NCBI GenBank assembly: GCA_947625365.1
Contig: CANQNZ010000005.1
Coordinates: forward strand, 1 to 27,899
DNA length: 27,899 bases
Direction: 5' to 3'
Source: an uncultured Bacilli bacterium
GTDB taxonomy: Bacteria > Bacillota_I > Bacilli_A > RF39 > UBA660
The position numbers and the translations under genes are program-made. This document shows positions 1 through 6,507 of this stretch, in pieces; positions within the stretch are counted from its first letter, which is position 1, and each line of letters starts with the position of its first letter. Below the pieces are notes generated by a model that was given only the letters and a program-made list of their open reading frames with translations, was not told where the DNA came from and did no database searches.

Positions 1-92
1 GTGATTCAGGATCCTAAAGATTTGTATGTGATGCCCACCTCGCGTGAGCGGGTTTTTATCACAGCAAGCTATTATTTTCTAGGTTTTTGTGT
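1..92 (+). ncRNA. ssrS: 6S RNA, 3' portion (5' end outside the window)
   Basis: The first ~92 bases look like the 3' arm of a 6S RNA. A hairpin CTCGC-GTGA-GCGGG sits inside an outer GTGAT/ATCAC stem, in the context CCCACCT...GCGGGTTTTTATCACAGC. This resembles the CACCT...AGGGTT.ACAGCC segment near the 3' end of E. coli 6S RNA. A CTAGGTTTTT stretch follows, as expected for the closing-stem 3' strand plus a T-run. In Bacillus subtilis the 6S-1 gene (bsrA) lies just upstream of yrvM (tcdA), and tcdA follows here. 6S RNA binds housekeeping RNA polymerase holoenzyme and mimics an open promoter. The 5' half is missing, so the full fold cannot be checked, and the 3' end is approximate. Confidence 0.6.
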
Positions 93-102
93 GGTGAATT
101 TT

Positions 103-795
103 ATGGAAAGATTTCAACGTTTTGAATTATTAATTGGTAAAGATAATTTTAATACTATAAAACAGCTGACAGTAGCAGTTATTGGAGTTGGTGGAGTAGG
201 AGGATATGCCCTAGAAAGTTTAGTTCGTAGTGGTATATCAAATATAATTATTATTGATTATGATAAAGTAGATATTACTAATATAAATAGACAAATACTA
301 GCATTAGAAACAAACATCTCTCAAAGTAAAGTTTCTATTGCTAAACAAAGAGCTTTAGCAATTAATCCGCAAATAAATATAGTTTGTTATGATAATTTGC
401 TTTTAGCCGATAATATAACTATTTTAGACCAATATAACCTTGATTATATAATTGATGCATGTGATACAATTACAACTAAAATTGCTTTAATTAAATATGC
501 GCAAAATAAAAACATCAAAATCATTTCTGCCATGGGAACGGGCAAAAGACTTGATGCTACTCAACTGACAATCACTACATTAGATAAAACTTATAATGAC
601 CCCATTGCGAAAATATTAAGAAGCCAGCTAAAAAAAGAGAATTTATCTTTAAAAGTACCTGTAGTTTGGAGTAAAGAATTGCCTTTAAAAACTCAAAGTT
701 TAGAAATACCAAGTAATGCTTACACTCCCGCAATCGCCGGTTTATTAATGACAAACTATGTAATTAATGATTTAATAAAAACTACCGCTAAGTAG
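103..795 (+). CDS. tcdA: tRNA threonylcarbamoyladenosine dehydratase TcdA (E1/ThiF-like)
   Basis: ThiF/MoeB/E1-like protein of 230 aa. TcdA uses ATP to dehydrate t6A37 to cyclic t6A in ANN-decoding tRNAs, in the cytoplasm. The adenylation fold is clear: glycine-rich loop GVGGVGGY (res. 28-35), then IDYDKVDITNINRQ (51-64), DACDTITTK (118-126) and SAMGTGKRLD (142-151). No CxxC zinc pair of the MoeB/ThiF type is seen, and length and motifs fit TcdA (YgdL/YrvM). I start at the ATG at 103. The frame is open upstream to a GTG at base 1, but that stretch looks like 6S RNA, and alignment to the family begins at MERFQRF. The upstream 6S RNA and nearby rarA match the B. subtilis yrvM-yrvN neighbourhood, although rarA here lies on the opposite strand after inserted genes. 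Confidence 0.88.
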   Translation: MERFQRFELLIGKDNFNTIKQLTVAVIGVGGVGGYALESLVRSGISNIIIIDYDKVDITNINRQILALETNISQSKVSIAKQRALAINPQINIVCYDNLLLADNITILDQYNLDYIIDACDTITTKIALIKYAQNKNIKIISAMGTGKRLDATQLTITTLDKTYNDPIAKILRSQLKKENLSLKVPVVWSKELPLKTQSLEIPSNAYTPAIAGLLMTNYVINDLIKTTAK

Positions 796-796
796 T

Positions 797-1237
797 TTAT
801 GTTAATGTATAGATTCTTAAAACAGAATCTTTTTTTCTATTATGAAAATATGATTTATAAAAGTTTATAATTTTTAAAAGTTGCTCTTTTTCTATTTGTT
901 TTAAATCTTGATAAAGATTTTCAATTTGATAATTATTATAAGTGTATTTTAATTTACGATATTCATTACCTTTGATTTTACCCTGTTTTAAAAGATTAAT
1001 TTCTTTTTCGCTATATTCACGGTTTAAATATTCTAAACTATCAATATGAAATAGTAATAAATCAATAGGGGCAAACACGAAATCTTTATCTTCACAAATA
1101 TCTTCTTTTAAACCAAGTGAGCATAAAGAAGGATACTGATATAAAATTTTATTTTCTTCTAATAATAGATATATTTTGATTGGATTATCTTTTCGAAACA
1201 AAAAATAAATATTATTGCGTTCATATACTTCGTTCAT
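797..1237 (-). CDS. Hypothetical protein, 146 aa
   Basis: I do not recognise this protein. It is soluble-looking, with no membrane segment or signal peptide, rich in Lys/Glu/Tyr/Leu. The N-terminal half has strand-like hydrophobic stretches (IYFLF, IKIYLLL), and the C-terminal half looks helical (residues ~75-135, many Lys/Glu). I start at the ATG at 1237, which has AGGTGA five bases upstream; an in-frame GTG at 1246 lies inside that ribosome binding site and is an artefact. The gene converges on tcdA with a one-base gap, and its last codons overlap the tcdA terminator. It lies downstream of the double-HTH regulator on the same strand (48-base gap) and may be cotranscribed with it. That it is a real gene is supported by the good RBS and the length; function unknown. 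Confidence 0.65.
   Translation of the reverse strand: MNEVYERNNIYFLFRKDNPIKIYLLLEENKILYQYPSLCSLGLKEDICEDKDFVFAPIDLLLFHIDSLEYLNREYSEKEINLLKQGKIKGNEYRKLKYTYNNYQIENLYQDLKQIEKEQLLKIINFYKSYFHNRKKDSVLRIYTLT
811..837 (+). terminator. Rho-independent terminator of tcdA
   Basis: Perfect 7-bp stem AGATTCT/AGAATCT with a 6-nt loop TAAAAC, followed by seven T. It lies inside the 3' coding end of the convergent minus-strand gene (797-1237), so this DNA serves both purposes. Confidence 0.8.
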
Positions 1238-1285
1238 TAATATCACCTAATAAAGTATATGTAAAAGCAAAGCTAATAATACCAA

Positions 1286-1729
1286 TTATTTTCTACCACA
1301 AATATCATCCATTGAAACGTTATATTCTTTGGCAATTTGATATAAAAATGCTGTAAGTATTAAAGTTTTACCATTAATATAAGCACTAATAGTTGATTGC
1401 GTTGTATTAAGAAAATCTGCAAGTATTTGTTGAGTTATACCCTTAGTTTGAATTAACTTTTGTAAATTTCGGCCAATTAATTTTTTATCTAAAGTTTTTA
1501 CACCTTTTTTGCTTTTAGATGGTTGGTTACTTAATTTAAATACATAATCCATACTAACATCAAAGATATTACAATAATCATTTAAGTGATTTAAAGGAAT
1601 AAATTTAGTATTAGTTTCCCATACTGAATAATTTTGCCTAGATGTATGAAGTTTATTAGCTACTTCTTTTTGAGTCATTTCTTTTTCTTCTCTAATATCA
1701 TACAATCTAGTTTGATAATATATACACAT
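1286..1729 (-). CDS. Transcriptional regulator with two tandem XRE-family HTH domains
   Basis: A 147-aa protein made of two Cro/CI-type HTH domains in tandem with almost nothing else. The first spans residues ~8-65 (EMTQKEVANKLHTSRQNYSVWE) and the second ~83-143 (GITQQILADFLNTTQSTISAYING). They are joined by a Lys/Ser-rich linker (QPSKSKKGVK). Such proteins bind DNA, usually as repressors; two HTH units in one chain suggest recognition of a two-part operator without needing a dimer. No sensor or protease domain is present. The start has AGGTGA seven bases upstream. A candidate promoter lies at 1788-1816. The downstream unknown gene may be in the same transcript. Target genes cannot be read from the sequence. 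Confidence 0.85.
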   Translation of the reverse strand: MCIYYQTRLYDIREEKEMTQKEVANKLHTSRQNYSVWETNTKFIPLNHLNDYCNIFDVSMDYVFKLSNQPSKSKKGVKTLDKKLIGRNLQKLIQTKGITQQILADFLNTTQSTISAYINGKTLILTAFLYQIAKEYNVSMDDICGRK

Positions 1730-1787
1730 AGCAAATTCACCTATATTGATTTTCCCATTAAATATATTATTTGGAATTATTTGCTAA

Positions 1788-1816
1788 CTTATACGATAAA
1801 TATCTAAAATAGTAAA
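1788..1816 (-). promoter_or_regulatory. Candidate sigma-A promoter for the double-HTH gene
   Basis: On the minus strand, TTTACT (-35) and TATAAG (-10) are separated by 17 bases, about 60 bases upstream of the start codon. The background is AT-rich, so chance matches are possible. Confidence 0.45.
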
Positions 1817-1824
1817 TAATTATG

Positions 1825-1852
1825 TAAAAAAAAAGAAATATTAATTATTTCT
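1825..1852 (-). terminator. Terminator of the rarA-gpsA transcript
   Basis: On the minus strand a 7-bp stem AGAAATA/TATTTCT with a 5-nt loop is followed by a run of about nine T. The hairpin overlaps the gpsA stop codon. Confidence 0.75.
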
Positions 1853-2822
1853 TCGAGATTAAAAATTCTATTAAAATTTCTGGGTTTTCATTATTAAATA
1901 TAATATCATAGATTAAACTAATTATCTCTAAATCAATGTCTTCATCATTAATTAATTTATAGATTGATTTTAACGTATAATATCCTTCTACTGTATTATC
2001 AACTAAATAGCGGTCAATGTCTTTTTTATCAGCACCTTTTCCAAGTAAAACGCCGAAGCTAAAGTTACGACTTTTGGTACTAGTGCAGGTTAGGAGTAAA
2101 TCACCAATACCCGCATAACTTAAAATAGTATTTTTATCACCATCTAAATCTTTAATAAGTGATTTTATATCATGCAAAGCTTCCGTAATTAAAAATGCTT
2201 GCGTAGTTTCTCCATAACCCAATCCATCGACAATACCAGCAGCAATAGCAATGACATTTTTAATACTTCCACAAATTTCTAAACCAATTACATCTTCCGT
2301 TGAGCGAATTTTTAAATTATCCGTAGCTAAAACTTGACTTATCATTTCAATCGCTTTTTTACTATGACTAGCTAAGCTTAAAGCCGCCGGTTCTCCTTTA
2401 GCTAAATCGATAGCGAAAGTAGGACCTGAAATAACGGCAATATTTTTGGTTTTAATTTCCTTTAATACAACTTTGTCAATAAACTTACAAGAGTCTTGTT
2501 CTATTCCTTTAGTACCAATACAAATTATTGTATCTTCATTAATATATTCTTTTATTTGAGCAGAAATATTACCAACATATTGAGCTGCTACGACAATAAA
2601 AATTATTTCTTTACCTTCGGCTGCTTGAGCTATATCGGTAGTAAATTTTAAAGTTTGCGGTATTGGAACATCAGGCAAAATATAGTCTATTTTACCTTTT
2701 TTATTAATAACATTTATTTTATCTTCCGCATCTGACCAAACAGTAATATCATTATTATTTTTATTTAACATTATACTTAAAGCTAAGCTATAAGCACCTA
2801 AACCAATTACACCAATTTTCAT
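1845..2822 (-). CDS. gpsA: Glycerol-3-phosphate dehydrogenase [NAD(P)+] GpsA
   Basis: 325 aa, the usual family length. It reduces dihydroxyacetone phosphate to sn-glycerol 3-phosphate for phospholipid synthesis, in the cytoplasm. Family blocks are in order: N-terminal dinucleotide loop GLGAYSLAL (res. 7-15), GTKGIE (103-108), ISGPTFAIDL (131-140), GSIKNVIAIAAGIVDGLGYG (185-204; Lys188 is the expected catalytic lysine), and GIGDLLLTCTSTKSRN (238-253). Two blocks drift from consensus: the third glycine of GxGxWG is Ser, and the usual LITRG reads LITEA. The ATG overlaps the rarA stop as TAATG, so translation is probably coupled to rarA. A terminator overlaps the stop codon. Identity is certain at family level; the unusual residues may change cofactor preference. 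Confidence 0.93.
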   Translation of the reverse strand: MKIGVIGLGAYSLALSIMLNKNNNDITVWSDAEDKINVINKKGKIDYILPDVPIPQTLKFTTDIAQAAEGKEIIFIVVAAQYVGNISAQIKEYINEDTIICIGTKGIEQDSCKFIDKVVLKEIKTKNIAVISGPTFAIDLAKGEPAALSLASHSKKAIEMISQVLATDNLKIRSTEDVIGLEICGSIKNVIAIAAGIVDGLGYGETTQAFLITEALHDIKSLIKDLDGDKNTILSYAGIGDLLLTCTSTKSRNFSFGVLLGKGADKKDIDRYLVDNTVEGYYTLKSIYKLINDEDIDLEIISLIYDIIFNNENPEILIEFLISKK

Positions 2823-4027
2823 TATTTTTCTCCTTTTTTCTTTATTTCAGTATTATATTTATTCGCGGCATTTTCATATTTATTATTTTTTCCATGATAA
2901 TATTTTTTATCCTTAATATTATCTGGTAAATATTGCTGGACAACATAAGAATTTGGATAATTATGAGGATATTTGTAAGCAGGATTGTGATTTTTAATAT
3001 GAGAAGGTACATTACCTGTATTTCCACTATGGATATCGTTTAAAGCTTCATCTATCGCCGATATAGCACTATTACTTTTAGGGCTTAAAGCTAATTCAAT
3101 AACTACTTGTGCTAAAGGAATACGGGCTTCAGGAAGGCCAACTAACTCTGCGGCCGCAATTGCTGCCATAACTTTAGGTCCCATAGAAGGGTTAGCTAAT
3201 CCTATATCTTCATAGGCAATAACGCTCATGCGCCGATAGATACTATCTAAATCTCCTGCTTCAATTAGACGAGCTAAATAATGGATAGCGGCGTCTTGGT
3301 CGCTACCCCGAATTGATTTTTGAAAAGCTGATAAAACTTCATAATGGCCATCAGAATTTTTATCGTGATAAAAAACAGGTTTAGCATTAATATCTTTTAA
3401 TATATCAATAGTTACATGATGGTCTGAAGAAGAGTAATAGCTTATCTCGAGAAGATTTAATGCGCTGCGAAAATCTCCACTAGCTACGCTAGCAATATGC
3501 TCTAAAGCTTTATCATCAATTTTTATGCCTTCTAAACTGGCTGTAGCTTTTTTTAATCCTTTTACAATATCTTCTTTAGAAAGTTCATGTAATTCAAATA
3601 TTTGCAAACGACTACGTATCGCCGGATTTATACGATTATAAGGATTAGATGTCGTAAGACCAATTAATATAATTAAACCATTTTCAATGTAGGGTAAAAG
3701 CAAATCTTGTTTATCTTTATTTAAACGATGAATTTCATCCATGATAACAATCATTTGCCCTTCCATTTTAGCTTCTTCTATAACAATATCAAAATCTTGT
3801 TTATTATTAATTGTGGCATTTAAAAAGCGATAGGGAAGATTTAGTTCTGAGACTATAGCATAAGCAATAGAAGTTTTACCTATACCAGGTTTACCATATA
3901 ATATACAAGAAAACATTTTTTTATTTTCTACTAAATTTCTTAACACTTTATTTTTACCAACTAGATGTTGTTGCCCAATAACATCATCTAATTTATTTGG
4001 TCTTAACATATTTGCAAGTAATTCCAT
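2822..4027 (-). CDS. rarA: Replication-associated recombination ATPase RarA (MgsA family)
   Basis: 401 aa AAA+ ATPase related to clamp-loader subunits and RuvB. RarA acts at stalled or gapped replication forks as a tetramer. Walker A GKPGIGKT is at residues 45-52, Walker B VIMDEIH at ~94-100, sensor 1 LTTSNPYNRINPAI at ~124-137 and an arginine finger region RSRL at 138-141. The C-terminal oligomerisation domain carries the family blocks RRMSVIAYEDIGLANPSM and YKYPHNYP. Length is near the family norm of about 420. The ATG has AGGTGA four bases upstream. The gene shares a one-base stop/start overlap with gpsA. In B. subtilis the homologue yrvN neighbours tcdA (yrvM), consistent with this region. 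Confidence 0.94.
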   Translation of the reverse strand: MELLANMLRPNKLDDVIGQQHLVGKNKVLRNLVENKKMFSCILYGKPGIGKTSIAYAIVSELNLPYRFLNATINNKQDFDIVIEEAKMEGQMIVIMDEIHRLNKDKQDLLLPYIENGLIILIGLTTSNPYNRINPAIRSRLQIFELHELSKEDIVKGLKKATASLEGIKIDDKALEHIASVASGDFRSALNLLEISYYSSSDHHVTIDILKDINAKPVFYHDKNSDGHYEVLSAFQKSIRGSDQDAAIHYLARLIEAGDLDSIYRRMSVIAYEDIGLANPSMGPKVMAAIAAAELVGLPEARIPLAQVVIELALSPKSNSAISAIDEALNDIHSGNTGNVPSHIKNHNPAYKYPHNYPNSYVVQQYLPDNIKDKKYYHGKNNKYENAANKYNTEIKKKGEK

Positions 4028-4043
4028 GTAATCACCTAGTTCT

Positions 4044-4049
4044 ATTATA
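4044..4049 (-). promoter_or_regulatory. Candidate -10 element for rarA-gpsA
   Basis: Perfect TATAAT on the minus strand about 17 bases upstream of the rarA start; the -35 at 17-bp spacing (TATCAA-like) is poor. It lies back to back with the promoter of the divergent Xer gene. Confidence 0.4.
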
Positions 4050-4061
4050 AACCATTATGAC

Positions 4062-4090
4062 TTTAATTGATAGTTTTACTATGTTAAAAT
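4062..4090 (+). promoter_or_regulatory. Candidate extended -10 promoter for the Xer gene
   Basis: TGT-TAAAAT (extended -10) with a weak TTTAAT -35 at 17 bases. The start codon lies 21 bases beyond. The same TATGTTAAAAT string occurs upstream of uvrC. Confidence 0.45.
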
Positions 4091-4111
4091 GTAAATATAG
4101 ATGGTGGTTTC

Positions 4112-4987
4112 ATGATAGATAAATATTTAGATTATTTAAGGTATGAAAAAAAACTTAGTGATAATACATTAAAAAGTTATCAAAATGATTTAAACAGCTT
4201 TCAACTGTATTTTCAACATAAAGACATTTGTCATTTAAATCCTAGCGATATTCATAAATATATTGAATATGAAAGCCAGGCTAATAAATCAGTAGCTACC
4301 ATTGCCCATAACATTACCGTTATAAATTCTTTTTATACTTTTTTAAACGATGAAGATGCTAGTATTATAAATCCTTGTGAAAATATTATTTCGCCTAAAA
4401 AAGGCATAAAATTACCAAATTTTCTAACAGAAGAAGAGGTTGACTGTCTATTAGATATTTCTTTAAATGATGCTTATTGTTATCGCAATAAAGCTATGTT
4501 AGAACTTTTATACGCTACCGGAATAAGGGTTAGTGAACTTACTAGTCTTAAATTTATTAATTTAGATTTAGAAAATGATTTTATTAGAGTAATAGGTAAG
4601 GGTAGTAAAGAACGCCTTATACCTATTGGAGATGTTGCTAAAAAATGGCTAATTCAATATATAAATGAATATCGCCCAGAGCTACTTAAAAATAAAAAAA
4701 GCGATTATCTGTTTTTGAATAATCAAGGTAATGTGATATCTAGAGTAGGTTTTTTTAAAATCATTAAAAAATTATGTCAAGAAAAAAACATTACTAAAAA
4801 TGTTAGTCCTCATATTTTAAGACACTCATTTGCAACTCATCTTTTAGCTCACGGAGCAGATTTACGAGTTATCCAAGAAATGCTAGGGCATAGTGATATT
4901 TCCACTACCCAAATTTATGCTCATTTAGTAAACGAAAAATTAAAAAAAGACTACGAAGACTTTCATCCCCGCAGTCATAAAAATTAG
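4112..4987 (+). CDS. xerD: Tyrosine recombinase XerD-like (XerC/D family)
   Basis: 291 aa, typical of XerC/XerD. It would resolve chromosome dimers at dif at the division septum. An N-terminal SAM-like DNA-binding domain spans residues ~1-85 and the catalytic domain ~103-285. All catalytic residues are visible: Arg139 (ATGIRVSEL), Lys163 (GKGSKERLIPI), His234 and Arg237 (HILRHSFATH), His260 (MLGHSDISTT) and nucleophile Tyr269 (QIYAHL). The ATG has GGTGG five bases upstream and an extended -10 promoter. A strong hairpin terminator begins at the stop codon. Firmicutes encode XerC and XerD or a single Xer; assignment to XerD rather than XerC is by overall look and is not secure. Nothing suggests a phage integrase: there are no att repeats or excisionase. 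Confidence 0.9.
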   Translation: MIDKYLDYLRYEKKLSDNTLKSYQNDLNSFQLYFQHKDICHLNPSDIHKYIEYESQANKSVATIAHNITVINSFYTFLNDEDASIINPCENIISPKKGIKLPNFLTEEEVDCLLDISLNDAYCYRNKAMLELLYATGIRVSELTSLKFINLDLENDFIRVIGKGSKERLIPIGDVAKKWLIQYINEYRPELLKNKKSDYLFLNNQGNVISRVGFFKIIKKLCQEKNITKNVSPHILRHSFATHLLAHGADLRVIQEMLGHSDISTTQIYAHLVNEKLKKDYEDFHPRSHKN

Positions 4988-5016
4988 AGGAAATATTAAC
5001 CATTTCCTCGTTTTTT
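4987..5016 (+). terminator. Terminator of the Xer gene, probably bidirectional
   Basis: Perfect 8-bp stem GAGGAAAT/ATTTCCTC with a 7-nt loop, then G and six T on the plus strand. On the minus strand the hairpin is followed by TTTTT, so it can also end the convergent 49-codon gene. Confidence 0.85.
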
Positions 5017-5022
5017 AAATTT

Positions 5023-5172
5023 CTAACGAGCGTTATTTTTAGCTGAGTTAGAACTTGAATTTTTAGCGCTATTGCTATTATTTCTAGAACTATTATTGCT
5101 TCTTGTATTGCAATTACTATTACTTCTAGAGTTATTGTTTCTGGCGCTGTTATTACTTCTTGTATTACTCAT
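5023..5172 (-). CDS. 49-aa Asn/Ser/Arg-rich low-complexity protein, unannotated
   Basis: A short gene of 49 codons. By count the product has 18 Asn, 15 Ser, 6 Arg, 2 Lys, 4 Ala, 2 Thr, 1 Cys and the initiator Met, with no acidic, aromatic or aliphatic (Val/Leu/Ile) residue. Units of the type TRSNNS / SRNN / SAKN recur. It cannot form a hydrophobic core, so it is probably disordered, basic and nucleic-acid or surface binding. It has one of the best ribosome binding sites here (GGGAGGT, five to six bases from ATG) and ends against a bidirectional terminator, so it looks like a real gene. The candidate promoter matches the forespore sigma-G pattern (see 5192-5220). Minor small acid-soluble spore proteins of Bacillus (SspN, SspO, SspP) are similarly short, polar and basic, but I see no sequence match. 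Function unknown. Confidence 0.7.
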   Translation of the reverse strand: MSNTRSNNSARNNNSRSNSNCNTRSNNSSRNNSNSAKNSSSNSAKNNAR

Positions 5173-5191
5173 ATAAACTACCTCCCACTAT

Positions 5192-5220
5192 TATTATGGA
5201 TTAAAATAAAGAGGTTATAC
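5192..5220 (-). promoter_or_regulatory. Candidate sigma-G/sigma-F-type promoter of the 49-aa gene
   Basis: On the minus strand GTATA and CATAATA are spaced by exactly 17 bases, matching the known sigma-G consensus (GHATR, 17-18, CATNHTA). A sigma-A reading (TTGTAT, 18, CATAAT) overlaps it. A start point about 7 bases beyond the -10 falls at the edge of the GGGAGG ribosome site, giving a very short leader; this is a weakness of the assignment. Confidence 0.4.
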
Positions 5221-5269
5221 AAAAAGTTATGTGGTAAAACTTCCCATTTTTCTTTGATAAAATTATTTG

Positions 5270-5298
5270 TTTATCTGGCGTTTTTATGTTAGTATATA
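5270..5298 (+). promoter_or_regulatory. Candidate sigma-A promoter for the 5323 gene
   Basis: TTTATC and TATATA at 17-bp spacing, 24 bases upstream of the ATG. The rest of 5173-5322 holds only the two divergent promoters; I see no further gene there. Confidence 0.45.
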
Positions 5299-5322
5299 CC
5301 ATAAAAAAAGGGTGAGTTTAAT

Positions 5323-6417
5323 ATGACTAAAGATTGGCAAGTAGAATTATTTTCGGATAGAGATTTACAATCTTGGGATAAAAATATTTTAAAAAAATCA
5401 GAAAAAAGACATATTTATGCTTTAGCTAGAACCTTAAAATTAGTATATTCTTTACCTTTTAAAAATGCATCATTAGCTATTGGCCTAATTAATAATGAGC
5501 TAGAAGTAATAATCGTATTTAATGAAGATAGCACTTTAAAAGTTGCCGACTATAAACGCAACTTAATAATGCAAAAAAAGGATTACTATGATGCATTGCA
5601 ATTTCAAGAATTAAACATCTTAAATAAATTTGAAATATATTCTTTAGCTAATTTTATTCACGATACTAATTGTTATAATTATATATATGAATATCTTATT
5701 TTTAGTAAAGAATTTTTACAAGAGTTAAGTAAGAAAAATTATTATGAATATTTAAGTCAACAATATGATGAAAATGGCTTTAATTTACGTAACTATACAT
5801 GGATAGGGAATAATTGTGATGGTATATTTTTCAATAACAGTGATTATTCCCATAAATATGAAGAAATAATGGAAGAGATAGCTAATTTTACTAAACAACC
5901 AGACAAAGAAACTAAACATATTAAAAAAGTTGCCAAAAATAATTATTTATTTTCCCATCCAGAATTTGAAGAATTTAACTTTTATTTAATATCAGATATG
6001 TTTAAAGTGGACATTATTAAACAAGAACTATTATCAAATGAACGCTATCATAATTGTCACAATAATGCTCATGATTTTGCTAGTTTATATGAAAAATGTA
6101 CTCATAGAAAGGTTTACATTGTTGGTGGTCAAATTAAAGCTAATGAAACTGATTATTTTTATCATTCCTGGGTAGAAGTTAAAAGAAATGAGAAAAATTT
6201 AGTAATGGATTGGAATGAAAATCTTATAATGCCAAAAGAAATATATTATAAACTTTTTGAAGCGCGAGCTATTAGTAAAACGGATGTTAATGAGATGGAA
6301 GAAATTATTAACCTTACTAATAAAGCCGGTCTTAATTTTAAACAAATGGATTTAAATTATTTCGGTCAGGAGATTAAAAAAGATTTATTAAAACATAATA
6401 TATTGATTAAAAAGTAA
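5323..6417 (+). CDS. Unknown protein with a putative Cys-His-Asp hydrolase/transglutaminase-like C-terminal domain
   Basis: 364 aa, cytosolic by appearance (no signal peptide or membrane segment). I do not recognise the N-terminal ~230 residues, which are Tyr/Asn/Lys-rich and mostly helical. The C-terminal part holds an ordered set that looks like a papain/transglutaminase-type active site: Cys245 followed by a helix-like stretch (YHNCHNNAHDFASLYEKCT), His281 after a strand (FYHSWVEV), and Asp296 (LVMDWNENLIM). The spacing Cys-35-His-15-Asp fits that fold. A second Cys (259) is nearby. The gene is preceded by a GGGTGAG ribosome site and its own promoter, and has no clear terminator, so read-through into the HTH-membrane gene 90 bases downstream is possible. 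Enzymatic activity is an inference from the triad only. Confidence 0.6.
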   Translation: MTKDWQVELFSDRDLQSWDKNILKKSEKRHIYALARTLKLVYSLPFKNASLAIGLINNELEVIIVFNEDSTLKVADYKRNLIMQKKDYYDALQFQELNILNKFEIYSLANFIHDTNCYNYIYEYLIFSKEFLQELSKKNYYEYLSQQYDENGFNLRNYTWIGNNCDGIFFNNSDYSHKYEEIMEEIANFTKQPDKETKHIKKVAKNNYLFSHPEFEEFNFYLISDMFKVDIIKQELLSNERYHNCHNNAHDFASLYEKCTHRKVYIVGGQIKANETDYFYHSWVEVKRNEKNLVMDWNENLIMPKEIYYKLFEARAISKTDVNEMEEIINLTNKAGLNFKQMDLNYFGQEIKKDLLKHNILIKK

Positions 6418-6459
6418 AAATGCAACCAAATTTCTACAAAAAACAACCGAAAGATGGTG

Positions 6460-6487
6460 TTGTGCTACTAACATCAAATTATAAAAT
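6460..6487 (+). promoter_or_regulatory. Candidate sigma-A promoter for the 6508 gene
   Basis: TTGTGC and TAAAAT spaced by 16 bases, about 20 bases upstream of the ATG; a strong AAAGGAGAT ribosome site follows. Confidence 0.4.
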
Positions 6488-6507
6488 AAAGGGGAAAGGA
6501 GATCAAA

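Noticed and set aside
1..102. N-terminal extension of TcdA from the GTG at base 1
   Set aside because: This stretch fits a 6S RNA fold and no family member has such an extension; the ATG at 103 begins the family alignment.
4112..4987. Phage or integrative element marked by the tyrosine recombinase
   Set aside because: Length and motifs are those of housekeeping Xer; no att repeats, excisionase or cargo boundary are visible.
5040..5172. Repeated TATT/CTTCT-like units as a DNA repeat array or CRISPR
   Set aside because: The repeats follow codon units of the Asn/Ser/Arg gene (AAT, AGT, AGA); unit length is irregular and there are no spacers.
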